Positions 57,013 through 64,000 of a stretch of 64,000 nucleotides of DNA are shown piece by piece. A program made the translations under genes and the position numbers. The DNA lies in the NCBI RefSeq assembly GCF_000237085.1, contig NC_016627.1, positions 3,162,118 to 3,226,117 on the forward strand. The letters are read 5' to 3'. Under the pieces are notes generated by a model. It saw only the letters and a list, made by a program, of their open reading frames with translations, did no database searches and was not told where the DNA came from. Positions within the stretch are counted from its first letter, which is position 1. Every line of letters begins with the position of its first letter. Source of the DNA: Acetivibrio clariflavus DSM 19732. GTDB taxonomy: Bacteria; Bacillota; Clostridia; Acetivibrionales; Acetivibrionaceae.

Positions 57013-58149
57013 TTAAATAAATTCCATGAATACCTGATTTGCAAAATCAAGACCCAATGAACTTAAAGCGATTCTTCCGTCTTTTACCGTCAGCAGGTTC
57101 TTTTCCACCATTCTGTCAATTTGGTGGCCATATACCTTATGGATTTCTTCATTGAATCTTCTTCTGAAATCCTCCATACGCACTCCGTCAATAAGCCTCA
57201 ACCCCAGAATCATAAACTCGGCCATTCTTTCCTTCTCATTAATAAACTCAAAGTTTTCCGAAACCGCTTTGCCTTCCTTTATATCGTTTATATAACCTTC
57301 CAGGTCATATTTATTGTTAAATCGGGCAGATTCAAAAAAAGAATGGGCACCCGTACCAAAACCTATATATTCTTCAGCTTGCCAATAAATCAGATTGTGA
57401 CGGCATGTAAAACCCGGCTTGGCAAAATTGGATATTTCATAATGCCTATACCCTTTTTTCAAAAGATAGTCTTTACAGAAACTATACATTTCCCGGTCAA
57501 TATCATCCTCTAAAGGTACAAGTTCTCCCCTTTCAAGCATATTTCCGAACACTGTTCCTTCTTCAATCTTTAGGCTGTAGCACGACAAATGCTCCGGTTC
57601 CAAAGCCGTTACCATTTCCAAAGTGTAACGCCAATCCTCAACAGTTTGACCGGGAATTCCGAAAATCAAATCCACATTAATATTGTCAAAACCAATCTTT
57701 CTTGCCGCTTTAAAATTCTGTTCAAACTCCTCGGATGTATGAATTCTGCCCAATCTTTTAAGTATGGTATCCTGCCACGCCTGCAGTCCTATACTTATCC
57801 GGTTTATACCTATGTCTTTGTAGGTTTTAAGCTTTTCCACCGTTAATGTTCCGGGATTTGCCTCAATACTGATCTCTGCCTCTTTATCTATACAGAATTC
57901 TTTATATATTAAATGCATAACTTCATATATATATTGTGCATCAACCGACGAAGGTGTTCCTCCCCCGATAAAAACCGATTTTATATTAAATCCTTTAAGC
58001 TTTTCAGAATATAAAGCAATTTCCTTTTTTAAAGCACTAAAATATGCAGGGACAAATTCATCCCTGCATGCAAAAGAATTAAAGTCGCAGTAATAGCACT
58101 TTGTTTTGCAAAAAGGTATGTGTATATATATACCTATGTTACCGTTCAT
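57013..58149 (-). CDS. hemW: HemW-like radical SAM protein (heme chaperone family)
   Basis: 378 residues from ATG at MNGNIGIYIHIPFCKTKCYY; the longer frame upstream lies inside lepA. The CxxxCxxC cluster motif FCKTKCYYCDF is near residue 15, GGGTPSSVDAQ and GLQAWQD follow, and the HemN C-terminal domain is at the end. Often annotated as coproporphyrinogen oxidase; HemW proteins bind heme and lack the extra cysteine region of HemN. It lies 14 bp behind lepA. Confidence 0.9.
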   Translation of the reverse strand: MNGNIGIYIHIPFCKTKCYYCDFNSFACRDEFVPAYFSALKKEIALYSEKLKGFNIKSVFIGGGTPSSVDAQYIYEVMHLIYKEFCIDKEAEISIEANPGTLTVEKLKTYKDIGINRISIGLQAWQDTILKRLGRIHTSEEFEQNFKAARKIGFDNINVDLIFGIPGQTVEDWRYTLEMVTALEPEHLSCYSLKIEEGTVFGNMLERGELVPLEDDIDREMYSFCKDYLLKKGYRHYEISNFAKPGFTCRHNLIYWQAEEYIGFGTGAHSFFESARFNNKYDLEGYINDIKEGKAVSENFEFINEKERMAEFMILGLRLIDGVRMEDFRRRFNEEIHKVYGHQIDRMVEKNLLTVKDGRIALSSLGLDFANQVFMEFI

Positions 58150-58163
58150 ACTAAAGCACATCC

Positions 58164-59975
58164 TTAAGTATCCAGTTTGAGAACACTCATGAAGGCTTCC
58201 TGCGGAACTTCCACACTTCCCACCTGACGCATTCTCTTCTTTCCTTCCTTTTGCTTTTCCAAAAGCTTTTTCTTTCTCGTTATATCTCCACCGTAACATT
58301 TTGCCAGAACATCTTTCCGGTATGCCTTTACCGTTTCTCTGGCAATTATTTTGCCTCCGATACACGCCTGGATTGGAATTTCAAACTGCTGTCTCGGAAT
58401 AGTCTCCTTAAGCTTTTCAGCAATCCTTCTTCCCCGGGCATAAGCTTTATCCTTGTGAACAATAAAGGAAAGCGCATCCACTACTTCTCCATTTAAAAGT
58501 ATGTCAAGCTTTACAAGATCGGATTTCCTGTATCCCAAAAGCTCATAGTCTAAGGAAGCATATCCCTTTGTCCTTGACTTTAAAGCATCGAAAAAGTCAT
58601 ATATTATTTCGTTTAACGGTATTTCATAGGTCAGCATTACTCTGTTTTCGTCAATATAGGTCATATCCTTGTATATTCCGCGGCGTTCCTGAGAAAGTTC
58701 CATAATATTTCCGACAAATTCAGTGGGAGACATTATGGTAGCCTTTACAATGGGTTCTTCCATGTAGTCAATTTCCGTTGGCGGCGGTAAATTTGTAGGA
58801 TTATCTATATGCATTTCCTCTCCGTCTTTTTTTACCACCTTGTAAATAACACTGGGGGCAGTGGTTACAAGGTCAAAATCGTATTCCCTCTCAAGGCGCT
58901 CCTGAATAATTTCCATATGAAGAAGTCCCAAAAAGCCACATCGGAATCCGAATCCCAAAGCAACGGAAGACTCCGGTTCAAAAGTAAGAGAAGCATCATT
59001 CAATTGCAGTTTTTCCAGCGCATCCCTTAAATCACCATATTTGGAGCCGTCGGCAGGATAAATACCGCAAAACACCATTGGATTAACCTTTTTATAACCC
59101 GGTAGAGGTTCTTTGGCCGGATTGGTTGCCAAAGTTACAGTATCTCCAACCCTTGTATCCTTAACATTCTTTATACTGGCGGCAATGTATCCCACTTCAC
59201 CGGCTTTGAGCTCATTACAGGGGGACAGGGATCCCGGTCTGAAATATCCTACCTCAGTAACCACAAAATCCTTTTGAGTGTACATCATTCGGATCTGGTC
59301 ACCAACTTTTACAGTTCCCTCTTTAACCCTTATGTATACAATAACACCCTTATAACTGTCATAGTAGGAATCGAATATCAGAGCGCGCAAAGGTGCGTCC
59401 TCATCCCCTTTTGGACAAGGTATTACCTGTACCACCTTTTCCAAAACATCTTTTATATTAATCCCGTTTTTCGCTGAAATCAGCGGTGCATCGCCGGCAT
59501 CAAGCCCTATGACATCCTCAATTTCTTTCTTTACCACATCAGGCTGAGCACTTGGCAAATCAATTTTATTAATTACAGGCAATATTTCAAGATCATGTTC
59601 AATAGCAAGATATACATTGGCCAAAGTTTGTGCCTCTATCCCCTGGGCAGCATCTACCACAAGTATTGCACCCTCACAGGCAGCAAGACTGCGTGATACT
59701 TCATAATTGAAATCCACATGCCCCGGGGTATCTATGAGATTTAAGATATATTCTTCCCCATCTTCAGCCTTGTAAACCATTCTAACAGCCTGGGACTTGA
59801 TGGTTATACCGCGTTCACGCTCAATGTCCATATTGTCGAGAATCTGGTCTTCCATCTCACGTTTTGTAAGAACTCCTGTCTCCTCAATCAGCCTATCGGC
59901 CAATGTAGACTTTCCGTGGTCTATATGCGCAATTATACAAAAATTTCTGATTTTCTTTTGCCTTTCACTTGCCAT
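58164..59975 (-). CDS. lepA: Elongation factor 4 (LepA)
   Basis: 603 residues from the ATG 8 bases after GGAGG (an in-frame TTG overlaps that site). GTPase motifs: [43 protein letters not shown]. LepA-specific C-terminal domain near the end ([36 protein letters not shown]). It binds ribosomes and affects initiation and translocation. Confidence 0.97.
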   Translation of the reverse strand: MASERQKKIRNFCIIAHIDHGKSTLADRLIEETGVLTKREMEDQILDNMDIERERGITIKSQAVRMVYKAEDGEEYILNLIDTPGHVDFNYEVSRSLAACEGAILVVDAAQGIEAQTLANVYLAIEHDLEILPVINKIDLPSAQPDVVKKEIEDVIGLDAGDAPLISAKNGINIKDVLEKVVQVIPCPKGDEDAPLRALIFDSYYDSYKGVIVYIRVKEGTVKVGDQIRMMYTQKDFVVTEVGYFRPGSLSPCNELKAGEVGYIAASIKNVKDTRVGDTVTLATNPAKEPLPGYKKVNPMVFCGIYPADGSKYGDLRDALEKLQLNDASLTFEPESSVALGFGFRCGFLGLLHMEIIQERLEREYDFDLVTTAPSVIYKVVKKDGEEMHIDNPTNLPPPTEIDYMEEPIVKATIMSPTEFVGNIMELSQERRGIYKDMTYIDENRVMLTYEIPLNEIIYDFFDALKSRTKGYASLDYELLGYRKSDLVKLDILLNGEVVDALSFIVHKDKAYARGRRIAEKLKETIPRQQFEIPIQACIGGKIIARETVKAYRKDVLAKCYGGDITRKKKLLEKQKEGKKRMRQVGSVEVPQEAFMSVLKLDT

Positions 59976-60271
59976 TAATTCATCCTCCAATAAAAATTAA
60001 AAAATTGCCTTAATTTTCTCCAATCTATATTTAAAAAATTATATACCACAAACCATTTTGCATTTCTTCTGAAAATTCAATCGAATAAAATCTAGTATTT
60101 GCTTCCGTCGCGGACATCAATTCATGGATAATCACAAAATATTGCGTAATTCTTAAATCTAAACAAAATAAGTTCTCATAACTATAACTATACCAGCATA
60201 TAATTATAGCACAAGAACTTTTTTGTGAATAGAATATTTAATTTATTTTTTCTACTTAAATTACCTAAACT

Positions 60272-63019
60272 TTAACCCACCTGTATTCTAACCGGTTCGG
60301 TATAAAGGTCGTAAACATCCTCGGGAAGTCCAGACAAACGTGCAGTATATCTAAGTAATACATAAACAATACCTGGTTTTTTTGCTTTAACAATGCTGCC
60401 TAAAACTTCTATGCAATCATCACCGCCAATGACAACAACTTCCGGAATTACACTTTTAACAGTTCCGTTATAAGTTTTTATATTTGCCTCAAGCAGGGAC
60501 AACTCTCCGGATTTCATATATACATTGCTTTGTTTGGGAGTAATATCCGCAGCCCAGTCGGAAAATACAAAAGCACAATCGGTTGATATGCCCCATACAC
60601 CCATTTTAAAATAGTGAATGGCTGTACTTATGTCATTGATATTCCATGGCCAGATGGTCATCCCTCTGTGTTTTGCAATCTCCATAAAATCTTTGCTTAT
60701 TGATTCGCAATTGGGCATAAGACTTGAGTCTAAGGACTGAGCTTCCCACAAAGCATAGCGCAGTGCCCCATAAGCATCCGATTTAAAATCGTATCCGGCC
60801 CTGATGTTCCCAAGAGATATTTCAGGCATCAAAGCCTTGATTCTTTTAAGCTGATCATTGTTTGATGAAATGGCTATAGCTTGTCCGTAAGCTCTGGAAT
60901 TTTCTACTAGTTCAACAAAACTATCAGCCGTTTTAGGGTCTTTGCTCTTTATTTCAACTAAAATTGTCTTGTCTCTGCCGTTAAACTTTTCAAAGTACTG
61001 AGCCAGTGTCGGAACTTTAGCGGCTGGATATTTATTTTTAAACTGATTGTTGGCAAAATATGTCCTTATCTGCTCAAGGGTCATTTCCGAAACTTTTCCT
61101 TTTCCGGTGGTAGTGCGTTCAAGAGTCTCATCATGTATTACCACCAAATGCTGCTTACCGTCGGCACCGGCCTTTGTAATCCATATATCATTCTCCACCA
61201 TGTCGGCACCAAGGGTGAAAGCAAGCTCGGCACCTTCAATGGTATTTTCCGGTGCAAGTTGGGGAACTCCTCTGTGCCCAATCAAAAAAGGCTTTCTAAT
61301 GATTGTGGTATTCTTGTTGTACAAAGACAAGGCTTGTACCGCTTTTTCCACCGAATCGGTCAAAATCCCGTTAGACCCTGATGCAATTATTCTATGAAGA
61401 TTGACAATTTTCTCGTTGCCATTATCTTTGGCTGTATCCTTTGTCCATACAGTAATCAATCTCTGCTGCAGATAACGAACATTGTTTTTTGTTGCTGCAT
61501 CCGAAGGAATCAGCACTATCCGCGAAAGATTGCGGTTTGCAAAACTTACTATATTCAAAAGCTGGTTTGAGTCTAAATTGGAAGGAAGACTCTCAAATTC
61601 AACAATTCCTCTTACAAAAGCATAATTCTTCCTCGCCTCCCTGACCAGATCGGGATACTTTGAAATCACAAAAACATCTTCTATTCCGTTATCTTTCAGA
61701 TACTTCGATATAGCTTGGGCAGACTCTAAATCGTTTACTCTGAAAGCGGGAATTACTTTGGATTTCATTGCTTCATAAAATGAAGCAACAGTGCCTATCA
61801 CATTATTAGGGCCATATCCCGTAACTTCCAGGTTTTTGTTGACCGAAAGAATTATTGTACCAACTTGCCCATTGGAAATAAGCCTGTCAAACTCCTCTTT
61901 GCTTTTTATTTCGGAAACCAATGTGGGTGCCATGGCTATCTTTGTATTAACTTCTTTAACCCTGGCGAAATTATCCTCAGGAGACTTCACAGGTCCCAAT
62001 GGCTCTTCCAGCAAAGACACTTTTACATTGTCCACTTTCATGATACAACCGCTGGCTTGAAAACCGATTCCCCCCGCAGGATATATGCCCCATGTATCCA
62101 CGCTCATAAGCATAACATTACCGATCCATTGCTCTACTATATTGTTATAAGCTTTAACCTTATAATGATACATCTTTGACTCATTTATATCTTCATAAAA
62201 AAAGTTGATTTTTCCCACAATCCAATTGTTATTGATATCCTTTTCGGCAAATTCCGTACCGTTTGCAGCAGTTGCTTTCTTTTTTACAGTCATTTGGTAG
62301 TAAGGATAATCGTTTTTCTGTATCCTGTACATTATCGCGCCCCAGCTCATATCGTCATTGGCACTTAAATTGGTTACATCGGCTTCAATGACATAGTTTC
62401 CGAATTTGCTCAAATACTCCGGCAATAAAACCCTAGCCGCACCAAGCCTTCCATCAATATAGAGTGCGCCATTTTTTACATAGGTATTCGAACCATTGGC
62501 ACCGTCTTTCCTTATCCACCCTGAAGGCAGGCTTCCGTCCACCAAGCTGTTAAAATTTTCCTCATACAAAACATAACTATCCTCTTCACTTTCCTTCGCA
62601 AACAGCATCAGACTGGTGGAAACACCATTAATTACGAAAGTGGCTTTGGTTACCCCTTTTTTGAGTATGTTTATTTGCCCGTTGGAATACTGAGCTACAG
62701 ACGAATTGCTGAAATACCACTGTCCCTGATCGCCATCAATTGTTTTTGAAGAGAAATCCTGCATTTTTGCAGTAAATTTTATTTGTTTGGCAGGAATTGT
62801 ACCCTTAATTGCAAAAACATAACCTTTATCATGGGCAATCGAAATGATTTTGGCATTGTTTATATTGCTTGACAAAACATTAGAACTCCCGGACAAGTAA
62901 TTGCTAAATGCAAGTTTTCCAAAAGCTGTCCTATTTGTATTATCTGCTCCATATATAAAATTATTGCTTTGAATAAGCATTACAGTCGACAGAAAAATGC
63001 TTAAAACAAATTTTTTCAT
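60272..63019 (-). CDS. Large secreted glycerophosphodiester phosphodiesterase-family protein
   Basis: 915 residues from the ATG behind GGAGGGGAAGG. Signal peptide about 1-24; Ig/beta region 30-145; LamG/DUF1080-like domain about 150-340 (NFNSLVDGSLPSGWIRKDGA); a barrel-like region without catalytic residues about 355-570; GDPD catalytic barrel about 576-830 with LIGHRGVPQLAPENTIEGAE (H582-R583), MVENDIWI and VVIHDETLERTTTGKG; then a beta-rich end. The HR, E-x-D and HD residues of the enzyme are all present. Secreted, likely acting on teichoic-acid or phospholipid glycerophosphodiesters. It interrupts the usual spoIIP-lepA neighbourhood. Confidence 0.85.
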   Translation of the reverse strand: MKKFVLSIFLSTVMLIQSNNFIYGADNTNRTAFGKLAFSNYLSGSSNVLSSNINNAKIISIAHDKGYVFAIKGTIPAKQIKFTAKMQDFSSKTIDGDQGQWYFSNSSVAQYSNGQINILKKGVTKATFVINGVSTSLMLFAKESEEDSYVLYEENFNSLVDGSLPSGWIRKDGANGSNTYVKNGALYIDGRLGAARVLLPEYLSKFGNYVIEADVTNLSANDDMSWGAIMYRIQKNDYPYYQMTVKKKATAANGTEFAEKDINNNWIVGKINFFYEDINESKMYHYKVKAYNNIVEQWIGNVMLMSVDTWGIYPAGGIGFQASGCIMKVDNVKVSLLEEPLGPVKSPEDNFARVKEVNTKIAMAPTLVSEIKSKEEFDRLISNGQVGTIILSVNKNLEVTGYGPNNVIGTVASFYEAMKSKVIPAFRVNDLESAQAISKYLKDNGIEDVFVISKYPDLVREARKNYAFVRGIVEFESLPSNLDSNQLLNIVSFANRNLSRIVLIPSDAATKNNVRYLQQRLITVWTKDTAKDNGNEKIVNLHRIIASGSNGILTDSVEKAVQALSLYNKNTTIIRKPFLIGHRGVPQLAPENTIEGAELAFTLGADMVENDIWITKAGADGKQHLVVIHDETLERTTTGKGKVSEMTLEQIRTYFANNQFKNKYPAAKVPTLAQYFEKFNGRDKTILVEIKSKDPKTADSFVELVENSRAYGQAIAISSNNDQLKRIKALMPEISLGNIRAGYDFKSDAYGALRYALWEAQSLDSSLMPNCESISKDFMEIAKHRGMTIWPWNINDISTAIHYFKMGVWGISTDCAFVFSDWAADITPKQSNVYMKSGELSLLEANIKTYNGTVKSVIPEVVVIGGDDCIEVLGSIVKAKKPGIVYVLLRYTARLSGLPEDVYDLYTEPVRIQVG

Positions 63020-63342
63020 AGTGCCTTCCCCTCCAGATTGTAAAACTAAGCACTTCAATATTTTAAGTTAAACTATCGAAATTCTCCGGATTCAGAAATT
63101 CAATTTTTCAAAAGAAGTAAATTGAGAAATATAAAAACAGTAAAAAATTCCCTAACAACAAAAAACACTTCCATTACTGTAAAAAAGTAATCGAGTGTTT
63201 CGCCATATTATTACGATATTTAGTTAATTTTTGACATAATTTTGAACAAATTCCAGAAACACCCCTGTACCGATGATTACATAAAAATAGTAGTTATATA
63301 AATTATTATATCTAAGCCCAAATATTTTGTAAATGCTTTAAC
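63020..63342. other. 323-bp gap before the GDPD-family gene
   Basis: It contains the terminator of the spoIIP transcript and AT-rich leader sequence. No ORF or clear promoter pair was identified. Confidence 0.5.
63163..63200 (-). terminator. Terminator of the spoIIP transcript
   Basis: AAACACT-ATTACT pairs with AGTAAT-AGTGTTT with a two-base mismatch, followed by TTT on the minus strand. Confidence 0.75.
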
Positions 63343-63645
63343 TTATTTTTTAGGTATGAAAATCTCTTTTTTGCTGTTAATCCATTCAACCAGTCTTTTG
63401 TAGTCCCGTGATATATATTTTGTATTTATATACAAGTTATTGTTGAAAACACTTATTTTATAATAGTCGTTTCCATAAGGGCCGACAGAAAAAATGCCAA
63501 ATTCTCCCTTACCCCAAAGCAAGGTGCTTACAGAATAATCTACTGCACCAATTCCCACAAAAAGAGTCAAAATAAAAAAAGAAAACGCCAATATTAATTT
63601 TCTTTTAAAATGTCTTATCTCTCTAAATTTTTGTACTCTGCTCAT
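63343..63645 (-). CDS. Small membrane-anchored hypothetical protein
   Basis: 100 residues from the ATG (MSRVQKFREIRHFKRK) behind GGAGA; an in-frame TTG four codons earlier overlaps that site. A basic N-terminus is followed by one membrane helix (LILAFSFFILTLFVGIGAV) and an outside domain with FSVGPYGNDYYKISVFNNN and YINTKYI. It follows spoIIP by about 90 bp and shares its terminator. A sporulation-linked role is possible from position only. Confidence 0.7.
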   Translation of the reverse strand: MSRVQKFREIRHFKRKLILAFSFFILTLFVGIGAVDYSVSTLLWGKGEFGIFSVGPYGNDYYKISVFNNNLYINTKYISRDYKRLVEWINSKKEIFIPKK

Positions 63646-63736
63646 AGCTGTCTCCAATTTATCTTACATAAAATTCCTAATTTCTTCAAAAAATTTTTTT
63701 TGCCTGAAAAACATTATTATTATATCCTAAAAATGA

Positions 63737-64000
63737 TTATTTATTATTTACAATTTCACCTATTGCTTCGGCCAAATATTTCATACTTTCAAGGCATTCG
63801 CTTATCAAATTTCCGTCTCCTCCAACTTCCACCAGCATTGCCCCCTTTGATAAATGCTGGTTATACCTGTTCTCACTAATCAATATGGGTCTTGTAAGCC
63901 CCGGATATTTTCTGTTAAGTTTTTCCTGAAGTGTTATGGCAAGTTTTAGATTTTCTTTCCAATTAGGATGGCTAAGCCCTGTTGAATCGGTTCCCACAAC
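63737..64000 (-). CDS. spoIIP: Stage II sporulation protein P (SpoIIP), C-terminal part
   Basis: The frame enters from the right edge; about 87 residues are present. VVGTDSTGLSHPNWKENLKL, RPILISENRYNQHLSKGAM and LVEVGGDGNLISECLESMKY are highly characteristic of the SpoIIP amidase domain, with the catalytic glutamate in VEVGG. It removes stem peptides from septal peptidoglycan with SpoIID during engulfment, so the organism is an endospore former or descended from one. Confidence 0.92.
   Translation of the reverse strand, partial: VVGTDSTGLSHPNWKENLKLAITLQEKLNRKYPGLTRPILISENRYNQHLSKGAMLVEVGGDGNLISECLESMKYLAEAIGEIVNNK

Overview
The window is a low-GC Firmicute chromosome from a thermophilic or mesophilic cellulolytic Clostridium of the Acetivibrio/Hungateiclostridium (C. 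thermocellum) clade. The evidence is a cohesin-SLH cell-surface anchor of the SdbA type, two secreted dockerin enzymes (GH30-CBM6 and GH43-CBM13), a SigI/RsgI biomass-sensing pair with PA14 sensor domains, SpoIIP (endospore former), PPDK, and the clostridial spoIIP-lepA-hemW-hrcA-grpE-dnaK-dnaJ-prmA-rsmE order. Almost every gene lies on the minus strand. Only a MerR regulator, one coiled-coil protein and two transposases are on the plus strand.

Region 1 (1-13.9 kb, read right to left) looks like a sulfur/amino-acid unit. An Rrf2 regulator of CymR type is followed by a three-cysteine LarE-type sulfur transferase and a PatB/MalY C-S lyase. Next comes a two-gene operon with an MtaA-like methyltransferase and a RACo-like corrinoid-protein activator. 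Then comes one long run: metQ-metN-metI, a PaaK-type CoA ligase, a class I aminotransferase and a four-subunit 2-oxoacid:ferredoxin oxidoreductase. A recurring TATTCC(T/A)ATA(A/T)G motif lies before rrf2, before the methyltransferase operon and twice around the metQ promoter, so the three transcripts probably form one regulon. The metQ leader also holds a candidate structured RNA, and metQ appears to start at ATT.

Region 2 (14-19.3 kb) is accessory. It holds a Thg1-like 3'-5' polymerase overlapping a polynucleotide-kinase-like ATPase, followed by the broken remains of a metallophosphoesterase and an ATP-grasp protein. This reads as a decaying RNA-repair operon. Next come a catalytically dead RNase H1-like protein, a TipA-like MerR regulator with the classic 19-bp promoter spacer, a small coiled-coil membrane protein, a GGCT-like protein and tRNA-Gln.

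Region 3 (19.4-24.2 kb) is an insertion-sequence island with three intact elements: IS30, IS256 (separated from IS30 by 3 bp) and IS110 with a structured upstream non-coding segment that fits a bridge RNA. An unusual nested palindrome follows the IS30 transposase.

Region 4 (24.2-38 kb) is the cell-surface and biomass region: sdbA, then a sigI-rsgI-xylanase unit, then secreted stalk-domain and seven-repeat propeller proteins, an ATP-grasp ligase, a DUF4363 lipoprotein and a YetF/DUF421 membrane protein, ending with tRNA-Glu.

Region 5 (38.5-64 kb) is mainly core genome: ppdK, glyS, coaBC, rpoZ-gmk-remA-yicC, then the GH43 dockerin enzyme, a CheY-like regulator, rsmE, prmA and the heat-shock genes (CIRCE before hrcA), hemW, lepA, a large secreted GDPD-family protein and the 3' end of spoIIP.
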